Origin: Psychromicrobium xiongbiense
GTDB lineage: Bacteria > Actinomycetota > Actinomycetes > Actinomycetales > Micrococcaceae
Direction of reading: 5' to 3'
Assembly (NCBI RefSeq): GCF_030271165.1
Contig: NZ_JASSZH010000038.1
Span: forward strand, 35,380 to 99,379
Length of the DNA: 64,000 nt
Part shown: positions 45,441-53,490 of the stretch, in pieces
How the letters are laid out: every line of letters starts with the position of its first letter
Position numbering within the stretch: the first letter of the stretch is position 1
Position numbers and translations under genes: made by a program
The notes under the pieces: model-generated
Database searches by the model: none
The model's input: only the letters and a program-made list of their open reading frames with translations
What the model was told of the DNA's origin: nothing

Positions 45441-45893
45441 TCAGCTCATCCGGTCAACCAGGTCCTTGGCGCTGCGCAGATCGGCACCGGTGACTTTCCG
45501 CACCAGCGCAATGGCCTGAATCTTGTGCCCCTGGCGGATCATCGTCTGGGCGGCGGTGAGGAGCTCTGGAGTGAGTTGCGGCGGGATGATCGCGGGCTGC
45601 TGAGGCTGAGCCGGGTAGCCGCCGGGCTGCTGAGGCTGAGCGTACGACTGGCTGGGGTACGACTGGCCCTGCTGGGCCTGGTAAGGCTTGATGGTGGACT
45701 GCGTCCCCACCCGCAGAGTGTGGACGCGGTTGAGGGCCTGAGCGCGCTGCTCCTGCTCCTTGCCATGCAGAATCTGCAGGTAACGATCCGCATCGGAGAG
45801 CCCTGGATCGTAGCTTCTGCCACCCCTGGCAGCCCACACAATGACGATCACTCCAACGATCACGATGCCGATCACGATGATCCAGGTAACCAT
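45441..45893 (-). CDS. Membrane-anchored protein with L7/L12 C-terminal-like domain
   Basis: 150 aa. One N-terminal membrane segment (TWIIVIGIVIVGVIVIVWAA, residues 3-22) is followed by a basic-polar region and a Gln/Pro/Tyr-rich linker (PSQSYAQPQQPGGYPAQPQQ). The C-terminal 40 residues, LLTAAQTMIRQGHKIQAIAL then VRKVTGADLRSAKDLVDRM, closely resemble the helix-turn-helix core of the ribosomal bL12 C-terminal domain (KI.AIK.VRE.TGLGLKEAKDLV). The bL12 domain recruits translation GTPases; what a membrane-bound copy does is unknown. On the minus strand TACACT ends seven bases before the ATG with no ribosome binding site, so it may be leaderless. Confidence 0.78.
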   Translation of the reverse strand: MVTWIIVIGIVIVGVIVIVWAARGGRSYDPGLSDADRYLQILHGKEQEQRAQALNRVHTLRVGTQSTIKPYQAQQGQSYPSQSYAQPQQPGGYPAQPQQPAIIPPQLTPELLTAAQTMIRQGHKIQAIALVRKVTGADLRSAKDLVDRMS

Positions 45894-46073
45894 GGTCTGA
45901 GTGTAGTCGCTCTGGTGGCCGGTGGAGCGGGAGAAGCCCCTGGCTCGACGTTTGCGCTGGTGGACAGGCAAACTATTTGACGCTTTTCAGGAGTATTTCT
46001 TTCAGGGAGGTCTGAAAACCGTGTTTTCGAACCCTGCCTTAAGGGGTTCCGGATACTTTGTCAACATGCAAGC

Positions 46074-46233
46074 TGTGGATGAAGGTTGCCGCTGACAAAT
46101 TTTCCACCCACTCGCTGTGGGTATTATCGGTGCAGGTCAGAGGCGGAATAGTTCGGAAAAATAGTTTCTCATCCACAACCTTGTCCCCAACCTGTGCACA
46201 AGCCGGCGGCCTGCTATCCACACGTTATCCACA
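46074..46233. promoter_or_regulatory. Cluster of DnaA-box-like sites upstream of dnaB
   Basis: In the 541-base gap between the L7/L12-like gene and dnaB lie TGTGGATGA (46074-46082), TCATCCACA (46169-46177), TTGTCCCCA (46181-46189), TGTGCACAA (46193-46201), CTATCCACA (46214-46222) and a perfect TTATCCACA (46225-46233). Several are one base from consensus, and spacing of the last ones is 3-12 bases, about as dense as in oriC. No gene is supported in 45894-46434; the left part (45894-46060) shows nothing else. Confidence 0.7.
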
Positions 46234-46434
46234 AGGAACACTTGGTGTGTTTTCGCCCACCGTCTAACGTTGCCGCAGAGCATCATTCGGCGGTGCTGAG
46301 ATGGGGTGCGCTCCATCCGGGACGGCACCCCGGCACTCATGGTCACACTCACTGTCGGTGCCTGCCGGTAAACCAGTATTGACAGCATGATCGAAGCACG
46401 TCGGTGCGTCCAGGATGGGGAAAGGACCCACAGT

Positions 46435-47817
46435 ATGTCCATGACGAGCGCGGACTCTTCCGTCGGATCATTGCGAGAGCCGGAATTTGCGCGGACTCCG
46501 CCCCAGGACCTGGTGGCAGAGCAGAGCGTGCTCGGTGGCATGTTGCTGTCCAAGGACGCCATTGCCGATGTGGTGGAAGTGCTGCGCGGTCAGGATTTCT
46601 ACCGCCCGGCCCATGAAAGCATCTATGAGGCCATTCTGGATCTCTATGGGCGGGGAGAACCGGCCGACGCCGTCACGGTGGCCGATGAGCTGACCAAGCG
46701 GCAGGAAATCACGAAGGTGGGCGGCCCGGCCTATCTGCACCAGCTCATCCAGTCCGTGCCGACCGCCGCCAACGCTGGCTTCTATGCCCAGATTGTCTCT
46801 GAGCGCGCCGTGCTGCGCCGTCTGGTCAATGCCGGGACCAAGATTGTCCAGCTCGGCTATGCCAACGATGGCGAGGTGGAGGACATCGTCAATGCCGCGC
46901 AGGCAGAGATTTTCGCGGTGGCCGAGCGTCGCTCCGCGGAAGACTATGTGCCGCTGGGTGATGTCATGGAAGCTGCTATGGACGAGATCGAGGCGGCTGG
47001 TCATCGTGGCCAGGGCCTTTCTGGTGTGCCGACCGGGTTCTACGATCTGGATGAGCTCACGCATGGTCTGCATGGTGGTCAGATGATCGTCATCGCCGCC
47101 CGTCCGGCCGTCGGCAAGTCGACCTTCGCTCTGGACATTGCGCGATCTGCCGCCATCAAACATCAGATGGCCACGGTGTTCTTCTCGCTCGAAATGAGCC
47201 GTACCGAAATCGCCATGCGTCTGATGAGTGCGGAGGCGACCATCCAGCTTCAGGATCTGCGTAAGGGAACGGTCAAGGACGAGCAGTGGGCCAAAATCGC
47301 GAAGGTGATGGGGCCGCTCAACGAGGCACCGCTGTACATCGATGACAGCCCGAATATGTCGCTGATGGAAATCCGGGCGAAATGCCGTCGGCTCAAGCAG
47401 CAGCACAACCTTAAGCTCGTGGTCCTTGACTACCTGCAGTTGATGTCCAGTGGTAAGCGTGTGGAGTCCCGTCAGCAGGAAGTCTCCGAATTCTCCCGTG
47501 CCCTCAAACTGCTGGCCAAGGAGCTGGAAGTGCCGGTCATCGCACTTTCGCAGCTCAACCGCGGATCGGAGCAGCGCACTGATAAGCGGCCGCAGGTCTC
47601 CGATCTGCGTGAATCCGGCTCCATTGAGCAGGACGCGGATATGGTGATCCTGCTGCACCGCGAAGACATCTATGACAAGGAATCTTCCCGCGCCGGGGAG
47701 GCCGATGTGATTGTGGCCAAACACCGTAACGGTCCCACCAAGACCATTGTGGTGGGCTTTCAGGGTCACTATTCGCGATTCAGCAATATGGCCCCCGAAG
47801 GCGGTCAAGGTTACTAG
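46435..47817 (+). CDS. dnaB: Replicative DNA helicase DnaB
   Basis: Hexameric 5'-3' replicative helicase, 460 aa. The N-terminal domain has RTPPQDLVAEQSVLGGMLLS, and the RecA-like motor has GVPTGFYDLDELTHGLHGGQ, Walker A ARPAVGKST at about 222-230, Walker B LKLVVLDYLQLM, and SQLNRGSEQRTDKRPQVSDL then RESGSIEQDAD. No intein is present, although dnaB hosts inteins in several actinobacteria. I use ATG 46435 (MSMTSADSSVGS) because AAGGA lies eight bases before it; a longer frame starts at 46387. It may be controlled by DnaA through the upstream boxes. It lies close to ssb, and its loader DciA is at 3835. Confidence 0.96.
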   Translation: MSMTSADSSVGSLREPEFARTPPQDLVAEQSVLGGMLLSKDAIADVVEVLRGQDFYRPAHESIYEAILDLYGRGEPADAVTVADELTKRQEITKVGGPAYLHQLIQSVPTAANAGFYAQIVSERAVLRRLVNAGTKIVQLGYANDGEVEDIVNAAQAEIFAVAERRSAEDYVPLGDVMEAAMDEIEAAGHRGQGLSGVPTGFYDLDELTHGLHGGQMIVIAARPAVGKSTFALDIARSAAIKHQMATVFFSLEMSRTEIAMRLMSAEATIQLQDLRKGTVKDEQWAKIAKVMGPLNEAPLYIDDSPNMSLMEIRAKCRRLKQQHNLKLVVLDYLQLMSSGKRVESRQQEVSEFSRALKLLAKELEVPVIALSQLNRGSEQRTDKRPQVSDLRESGSIEQDADMVILLHREDIYDKESSRAGEADVIVAKHRNGPTKTIVVGFQGHYSRFSNMAPEGGQGY

Positions 47818-47829
47818 GGACGGCATCGG

Positions 47830-49224
47830 ATGACCTCCAGACCAACGTCAACTGACGCACCCGCGTCACTCAAACTGCCTGGCCTCAACCGCAAGATCCT
47901 GCATCTGGCCATTCCTGCGTTCGGCGCCCTCATTGCCGAGCCCCTGTTCGTCATCGCAGACTCCGCCATCGTGGGTCACCTGGGAGTGGACCAGCTGGCG
48001 GGCGTCGGCCTGGCTTCCACCGTGCTGCAGTCGGCGATCGGCCTGATGGTCTTTCTTGCCTACGCCACTACGCCCGCAGTGGCGCGGCTGCTCGGTGCGG
48101 GGAAGCGGGCTGAGGCTGTGGCGGCAGGCCGGGACGGCATCTGGCTGGCCGCGATCCTGGGTATTGTGCTCGCCACGGTAGGTATGCTGACGGCTGGACC
48201 GGTGCTCAGTGCTCTGGGCGCACAGGGACCGGTGTTGGAGTACGGCGTGAGCTACCTGTACTACTCACTGCCAGGTATCCCGGCGATGCTGATGGTTCTG
48301 GCGGCCACCGGTGTGTTGCGCGGCCTCCAGGACACCCGGACGCCGCTGGTGGTAGCCGTGGCCGGGTTTGCGCTCAATGCGCTGCTCAACTGGGTGCTGG
48401 TCTATCCGCTGAACCTTTCGGTGGTCGGCTCCGCGGTGGGAACGTCGCTGGCGCAATGGGCGATGGCGATCGCCTACCTTCTGGTGGTGGTCCGTGCGGC
48501 GCGTGAGCACCGGGTGGCCCTGCGGCTGGACTGGCGCTCGCTGCTCTCTCTGGGTTCGGTCGGTGGGTGGCTCATCCTGCGCACGCTGAGCCTGCGGATC
48601 GCCCTGCTCGCCACGGTGTTCGTGGTCACCGGCCAGGGGCCCGTCAACCTTGCCGCGCACCAGATCGCGATGACCCTCTACAACCTGCTGGCCTTGGCGC
48701 TGGATGCGATCGCCATCGCTGCTCAGGCCCTGATCGGGCGGGAGCTGGGTGCGGCCAACCTGCCGCTGGTCCGCGCGCTGATGCGCCGCATGGTGTGGTG
48801 GGGTCTGGGCTTCGGCGTGGTCACCGGTGCGCTGTTGGCCCTTGCCAGCCCCTGGCTCGGATGGGTTTTCACCCCCGATCACGGCGTGCAATCGGCGTTG
48901 ACTGCGGCGCTGCTTGTCCTGGCAGCGGGTCAGCCGGTGGCGGGATATGTCTTTGTGCTCGATGGCGTGCTGATCGGCGCCGGGGATGCCCGGTATCTAG
49001 CGGTGGTCGGGCTGGCGTGTCTGGTGGCCTATCTGGCCATGCTCTGGGCAGTTACGGTGGCGTTCCCGCCGGTGACCGTGAGTGGGATGCACGATGCCGG
49101 CGGGCACCCGGCAGCGCTGGCCTGGGTCTGGGTGGCTCTGGCCCTGGGATATCTCAGCGCGAGGGCGGTCAGCCTGGGTCTGAGGGCGCGAGGTACCCGT
49201 TGGCAGCGCGTGGGTGCTGTGTAA
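47830..49224 (+). CDS. MATE family efflux transporter (DinF-like)
   Basis: Multidrug and toxin extrusion family protein, 464 aa, twelve membrane segments. Markers are the N-terminal KILHLAIPAFGALIAEPLFV and IADSAIVGHLGVDQLAGVGL (MATE motif), LRGLQDTRTPLVVAVAGF, and the second repeat starting LRTLSLRIALLATVFVVTG with LAAHQIAMTLYNLLALALDA. The drug or metabolite exported is not evident. It starts 12 bases after dnaB and is probably cotranscribed, an arrangement common in Micrococcales. Confidence 0.93.
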   Translation: MTSRPTSTDAPASLKLPGLNRKILHLAIPAFGALIAEPLFVIADSAIVGHLGVDQLAGVGLASTVLQSAIGLMVFLAYATTPAVARLLGAGKRAEAVAAGRDGIWLAAILGIVLATVGMLTAGPVLSALGAQGPVLEYGVSYLYYSLPGIPAMLMVLAATGVLRGLQDTRTPLVVAVAGFALNALLNWVLVYPLNLSVVGSAVGTSLAQWAMAIAYLLVVVRAAREHRVALRLDWRSLLSLGSVGGWLILRTLSLRIALLATVFVVTGQGPVNLAAHQIAMTLYNLLALALDAIAIAAQALIGRELGAANLPLVRALMRRMVWWGLGFGVVTGALLALASPWLGWVFTPDHGVQSALTAALLVLAAGQPVAGYVFVLDGVLIGAGDARYLAVVGLACLVAYLAMLWAVTVAFPPVTVSGMHDAGGHPAALAWVWVALALGYLSARAVSLGLRARGTRWQRVGAV

Positions 49225-49386
49225 ATCGTGCCTATCCGGTAAATCGTGGGTGGCTGCTGGCGCCGCATAGACTGGAACAGGCCGTGGTTCTCGGCGAGCC
49301 CGGCCCAGCCACTGCCGACCAGCCAACACTGACCGGCTACCGGACCCATGGCCAGTCAATCCCAACAGAAGGAACGGTGAGCGCAC

Positions 49387-50037
49387 GTGTCGAGCGCATC
49401 GGCGTCGCACCCGACGTCTTCCCCGAAGGCGGCGAAGCCCACTCCGGAGCTCGAGTTGTGGAAACCTGTGCTGTTCAGGGCAGTGGTTGCGCTCCTCTTC
49501 GGCCTGCTGAGTGTGTTCTGGCCGGATATGCCGCAGCTGATTCGTGGCCTGGTCACCGGGGTGTACTTCGTGGCAAGCGGTCTGGCGGTTTTCACGCTAC
49601 ACCGGACGGCCCAGCGCTCCCGGACCTCCTCTCGGACGCTCTTCGGCCCCTGGTTGCTGCTGGAGTCTGCGCTGTGGCTGGTGGGCGGCATCGCCGTGGC
49701 CCTCGCCTGGTCCGGTGAGCTGTTCATAGTGCTGGCCGCGGTCACGCTCCTGGCAGCCGGGGTCATGGAATTCCTGCTGGGCCTGCAATTCCGGCAGCGT
49801 ACGGTTCTGGGCCGGGACTGGTTGATCACCGGAACCGTCGGCTTGCTGGGTGGCGTCATCCTGCTGTTGCTCGGTCATGCTGCGGCGCGCGCGCCGATCG
49901 GTGTGCTGGGCGGAGTGGCCGTGGTGATCGGCGTGGTGCTGTTGTTGGCAGCGCTGAGCTATCGGCACGATGCCCGTAGCGAGGCAGTACCGGTGAAGCA
50001 GTCGGGAAACAACAGTTCTCTACCGGGCGTAGAATAG
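49387..50037 (+). CDS. DUF308/HdeD-like membrane protein
   Basis: 216 aa membrane protein. After a 28-residue Ser/Pro/Lys-rich cytosolic start, six hydrophobic segments follow, including LFRAVVALLFGLLSVFWPDM, LVTGVYFVASGLAVFTLH, ESALWLVGGIAVALAWSGEL, IVLAAVTLLAAGVMEFLLGL and GGVAVVIGVVLLLAALS. The repeated pattern of short hairpins ending in Gly-rich segments fits the DUF308 (HdeD) family, whose function in actinobacteria is unknown. The GTG start at 49387 has AAGGA at an over-long 13 bases; no better in-frame start is near. The 162-base gap before it shows no gene. Confidence 0.7.
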   Translation: MSSASASHPTSSPKAAKPTPELELWKPVLFRAVVALLFGLLSVFWPDMPQLIRGLVTGVYFVASGLAVFTLHRTAQRSRTSSRTLFGPWLLLESALWLVGGIAVALAWSGELFIVLAAVTLLAAGVMEFLLGLQFRQRTVLGRDWLITGTVGLLGGVILLLLGHAAARAPIGVLGGVAVVIGVVLLLAALSYRHDARSEAVPVKQSGNNSSLPGVE

Positions 50038-50071
50038 TTGAGGATTGTACTGAGCACATCGGAGGATGAAC

Positions 50072-50467
50072 GTGGCCTATGACGACGGAGAAGGGCGTGG
50101 CAGCAAGCTGCGCACCTCGGTCAAAGGACCGCTGATTTTTGCTACCGTCCTGGCACTGGTCGCCGGGGTGGTGACGACCGTGGCCGCCACCGGCGGCACG
50201 GGTCCGCAGACCAGCAACGGGACCATGCGGATGGTCCGCTTTGATCTGGGCCTGATCGCCTTCGGCATTGCCTTTGTGGTGGTGCTCGTGGTGTGCGCGG
50301 TGCTCATGATGAGTTTCAAGGAAAATGACGAGGAACTCGGCGCAGGTTCCGGAGTGAATCTGCGCTCGGCGGACCGTCAGCGCAAGCCCGTCCGGGGAAC
50401 GCGCCCGTCGGCTCAGGATCCCCAGGACAGGCCAGAGACAGATCCGGGCGACCCCGCCAGCTCCTGA
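50072..50467 (+). CDS. Small two-span membrane protein
   Basis: 131 aa. Two hydrophobic segments (LIFATVLALVAGVVTTVAAT and LGLIAFGIAFVVVLVVCAVL) flank an extracellular-looking loop (GGTGPQTSNGTMRMVRFDL). The C-terminal 45 residues are charged and disordered. GGAGG is six bases before the GTG at 50072; the ATG at 50066 abuts that site, so I prefer the GTG. I do not recognise a family. It lies 34 bases downstream of the DUF308-like gene and is convergent with the kinase gene at 50517. Confidence 0.7.
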   Translation: MAYDDGEGRGSKLRTSVKGPLIFATVLALVAGVVTTVAATGGTGPQTSNGTMRMVRFDLGLIAFGIAFVVVLVVCAVLMMSFKENDEELGAGSGVNLRSADRQRKPVRGTRPSAQDPQDRPETDPGDPASS

Positions 50468-50516
50468 CTTGCCGCCTGCCTCGCAAAACGGGGAGGATCA
50501 GGCCACACGGCGGTGA

Positions 50517-51527
50517 TCACACCCCGCGTAGTGCCGCCAGGCTGTTGGCAATCCGCTCGAATACCTGCAGATCCACCTCAACGCCTGCGGTGCGCAATGC
50601 GAGCAGTGCAGCACCGGCCAGGCCGTCCTCCACGCGCACCACCGTGGCTCCGGCTACAGCCTGCTCCACCGCGGTTGCCACCGGTGAGCCCAGACCCAGA
50701 ATGCTGCCACCGAGCACCAGCGTATCGCCGGCTCCCGGCCCCTTCCTGTCCGAAGGCCCCTCCAGGGCCCCCAGGCTGTGCACCAGTGCGGCGCCAGCCT
50801 CGGCGAGGATCTGACGTGCGACGTCGTCGCCCTCCGCAGCCGCCTGGAAGGCCAGTGGGGCGAGGGTCGCCAGGTCAATGGGTCGGAGTCGGTAGAGCGC
50901 GGTGATCAGTGCTTGGAGCTGTCCGGGCCGGCCCTCGATCCTGGCGACCGGCGCGGTGATGGCGACCTTGTCCAGCAGCAGTTCGGCGAGGCTGGTTGGC
51001 GCTCCGCGTCCATCCATGCTGGCGAGGGCAGCCCTGGCAACATGCTGCCCGATCCAGAATCCCGATCCCTCGTCCCCCAGAAGCCAGCCCAGTCCGTCGA
51101 CCACCTGGTGGATGCGGTAGTCGACAATCCGGGCGCACACAGCGCCGGTTCCGGCCACCATTGCGTAGCCACTTCTGTGATGATTTCCTGAGAAAAAAGT
51201 CGCTAAAAGATCAGATTCAATCACCATGTTCTGACCCAAATTGCGGTGTGAAAACTGCTGCTGAAGCGTTTTATTGACCGAGACGGTAGCGCCGCCAGCC
51301 ATGGCGATGGTCACCGTGGAGATCTCCGCTTTCTCCTGGCCGGAAGCCTGGATGGCCTGAGATGCCGCTTCCAATTGTGAGGCAGATGCCTTCTCAATCC
51401 CCGAAGATATAGGGTTTCCTGGCCCCGAACGACCGTAGCCGAGGCAGTGGCCGCTGAGGTCCAGGAGCACCGCCCGAGTGGAGGTTCCGCCGGCATCGAG
51501 GGCCAGGAGCTGGAGTGAGTTTTTCAA
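50517..51527 (-). CDS. N-acetylglucosamine kinase-like (BadF/BadG/BcrA/BcrD ATPase family)
   Basis: 336 aa sugar kinase of the actin-like ATPase fold, BadF/BadG family, which includes GlcNAc kinases. Phosphate-1 motif: LLALDAGGTSTRAVLLDLSG. Next are IAMAGGATV, the phosphate-2 region GYAMVAGTGAVCARI, GWLLGDEGSGFWIGQHVARA (a specific family signature), and the adenosine motif DTLVLGGSILGLGSPV. The neighbours (RpiR regulator, SIS protein, NgcEFG importer) make GlcNAc or a related amino sugar the likely substrate. It is divergent from rpiR, with the shared gap 51528-51608 holding a promoter. Confidence 0.88.
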   Translation of the reverse strand: MKNSLQLLALDAGGTSTRAVLLDLSGHCLGYGRSGPGNPISSGIEKASASQLEAASQAIQASGQEKAEISTVTIAMAGGATVSVNKTLQQQFSHRNLGQNMVIESDLLATFFSGNHHRSGYAMVAGTGAVCARIVDYRIHQVVDGLGWLLGDEGSGFWIGQHVARAALASMDGRGAPTSLAELLLDKVAITAPVARIEGRPGQLQALITALYRLRPIDLATLAPLAFQAAAEGDDVARQILAEAGAALVHSLGALEGPSDRKGPGAGDTLVLGGSILGLGSPVATAVEQAVAGATVVRVEDGLAGAALLALRTAGVEVDLQVFERIANSLAALRGV

Positions 51528-51555
51528 CCGTAATCAACCTTTTACATTCTGTGAC

Positions 51556-51584
51556 TTGACACACAGGATAGCTGAGAATAGTTT
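51556..51584 (+). promoter_or_regulatory. Sigma-A promoter of the amino-sugar operon
   Basis: TTGACA (51556-51561), 17 bases, TAGTTT (51579-51584): a perfect -35 and a fair -10, 25 bases before the RpiR start. AGAA-N5-TTCT (51576-51588) overlaps the -10 and is a candidate RpiR operator, which would also affect the divergent kinase gene. Confidence 0.7.
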
Positions 51585-51608
51585 TCTTGCAACGCCTGCA
51601 AACAAGAA

Positions 51609-52607
51609 ATGGATTTTCACATGGGGACTTCTGAGCACGCTGTAGCCTATACAGCCGCTGACTCGGTGGTCGGCATCGCCCAGAAGATTCAGTCACGAAT
51701 GCCGGAGATGAGTGGTGCGATGGTGAAAATCGCCCGTTTCCTGGTGGAGAAGCCGCAGGCGCCACTGACCTTGTCCATCAAAGAACTGGCCGCAGAGACA
51801 GGGACCTCCGCAGCAACGGTGACGCGTTTCTGCCGGATCATCGGCTACAGCGGCTATGCGCCTTTCCGGGTGGGAGTGGCTGCCGATTCCGGACGTTCAG
51901 ATGCCCGAGAGGCGTGGAAAACGGACATTGGGCGGGCCTTCGGACCCGACGATTCACCTCGCGACGTGCTGAGCAGCCTGCTCAACGCTCACACGCGCTC
52001 GCTGGTCGAAACAGCCTCCACCATCGATCTGACGGTGCTCAAGGCGGTGGCTCGCAAGATCGCGCTGGCCGCCCACGTGGATATCTACGGCATCGGCGGT
52101 AGCGCCATTATGGCGATGGAACTGCAGAACCGGCTTTACCGGATCGGGATCACCGCCTACTACTGGACCGAAGTACATGCCGGACTGGCCAGCGCCTCCC
52201 TCCGTAACCGGGACAGCGTGGCGATCGGGATCTCCAACACCGGCCGCACCGAAGAAACCATCGAAATGCTGCGCCAGGCCGGTCAGGCGGGAGCCTATAC
52301 CGTGGCATTGACCAGCAATCCGCACTCGCCGCTGGTTGAGTCCGCAGAGGTTCATCTGGTCACCAGCGCCTACGAACGCTTCCTGCAGCCCGATGATCTC
52401 TCCGCCAAACACGTCCAGCTTCTGGCCATCGACCTGTTGTACCTTCTGGTGGCCCAGGAAAACTTTGCCCGGACCACCGCAACGCTCTCCGCCTCGGCGG
52501 TGGCGGTGGCCCCGCACCGCCGGCCCACCAGGAGTCAGTCGGCAGCAGAACGGATCGCCCAGATCACTCCGCACTCGGTTGAACGGAAGAGGACAAGTCT
52601 TGCCTGA
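51609..52607 (+). CDS. MurR/RpiR-family transcriptional regulator
   Basis: 332 aa. The N-terminal RpiR helix-turn-helix is at residues about 25-100 (MVKIARFLVEKPQAPLTLSI, LAAETGTSAATVTRFCRIIG), followed by a SIS sugar-phosphate-binding domain (HVDIYGIGGSAIMAMELQNR, VAIGISNTGRTEETIEMLRQ). A polar tail ends the protein. It starts the rpiR-SIS-ngcEFG operon and is divergent from the kinase, so it most likely responds to an amino-sugar phosphate made by that kinase. ATG 51621 is an alternative start. The end overlaps the next gene by 8 bases. Confidence 0.93.
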   Translation: MDFHMGTSEHAVAYTAADSVVGIAQKIQSRMPEMSGAMVKIARFLVEKPQAPLTLSIKELAAETGTSAATVTRFCRIIGYSGYAPFRVGVAADSGRSDAREAWKTDIGRAFGPDDSPRDVLSSLLNAHTRSLVETASTIDLTVLKAVARKIALAAHVDIYGIGGSAIMAMELQNRLYRIGITAYYWTEVHAGLASASLRNRDSVAIGISNTGRTEETIEMLRQAGQAGAYTVALTSNPHSPLVESAEVHLVTSAYERFLQPDDLSAKHVQLLAIDLLYLLVAQENFARTTATLSASAVAVAPHRRPTRSQSAAERIAQITPHSVERKRTSLA

Positions 52608-53394
52608 AGCACCTCAGACGTCATCGGGACTCGTGGAGGAGAAGGCCCTGATGGCCGAATTCGGTCAGAACGTGAGCTCCCGGCTCGCGCGCCTGGCCCA
52701 GTTCGCGCAGGATGGCGGCCTCGACCCGGCCGTGACGATCCTCGCCGAGGCTGTGGCAGCTGGTGGCGTGATCCACGCCTTCGGTACCGGGCATTCGGAA
52801 GCCTTCGCCATGGAGATCGCAGGCCGTGCCGGTGGCCTCATCCCGACGAATCGGATCACGCTGCGCACCCTCGTGCTGCGCGGAGGCTACGACGCCAGCG
52901 TGCTCAGCGGTTCAGAGCTGGAACGTAACCCGGACGTGGTGACCGACCTGTTGAATCTATTCCGGATCGAACCCCAGGATGTCTTCCTGATCGCTTCCAA
53001 CTCCGGCGTCAACGGGTCCATCGTGGAACTGGCACAACAGATCAAGGCGCGCGGTCACCAACTCATTGCGGTCACGAGCCTGGAGCACACCACTGCGGTG
53101 CATCCCAAGCACTCCTCCGGGAAGCGGCTGAGTGAGGTTGCAGACGTGGTGATCGACAATCTGGCCCCTTATGGGGACGCCACCGTGACCACACCCGGCG
53201 GCATCGGCGTCGGGGCGGTCTCCTCCATCACTGCGGCCTATATCGCGCAGCTTCTCACGATCGCCACGACGCAGCGACTGGCTGCGAGTGAGGCCATCCC
53301 GCCGGTCTACATCTCGGCGAACATACCGGAGGGTGATGCCCACAACCACGCCCTCGAAGCACTCTATGACGGTCGAATCCACCAAGGTGGCTAA
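52600..53394 (+). CDS. SIS-domain sugar isomerase-like protein (UPF0309 type)
   Basis: 264 aa, a single SIS domain: GVIHAFGTGHSEAFAMEIAG, DVFLIASNSGVNGSIVELAQ, LIAVTSLEHTTAVHPKHSSG and NLAPYGDATVTTPGGIGVGA. The family, UPF0309, is related to N-acetylmuramic acid 6-phosphate etherase and other phosphosugar isomerases, but its reaction is not settled. The start is a TTG (MPEAPQTSS) with GAGGA seven bases upstream, overlapping rpiR by 8 bases. The next gene, ngcE, follows after 96 bases. Probably acts on the phosphorylated product of the nearby kinase (inference). Confidence 0.87.
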   Translation: MPEAPQTSSGLVEEKALMAEFGQNVSSRLARLAQFAQDGGLDPAVTILAEAVAAGGVIHAFGTGHSEAFAMEIAGRAGGLIPTNRITLRTLVLRGGYDASVLSGSELERNPDVVTDLLNLFRIEPQDVFLIASNSGVNGSIVELAQQIKARGHQLIAVTSLEHTTAVHPKHSSGKRLSEVADVVIDNLAPYGDATVTTPGGIGVGAVSSITAAYIAQLLTIATTQRLAASEAIPPVYISANIPEGDAHNHALEALYDGRIHQGG

Positions 53395-53490
53395 AGGCCC
53401 AGCTCGACTTCATTTCCCCTTGTGGGGCGACGACGCGCCACAAGAATTCGCACTGCAATCACCCAATGCACCACAACGGAAGGTAAAGAA

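Noticed and set aside
46015..46060. tRNA-like T-arm (TTCGAACCC)
   Set aside because: No acceptor, D or anticodon stem can be built around it.
46435..47817. Intein in DnaB
   Set aside because: The Walker A and downstream motifs are uninterrupted and the length is normal.
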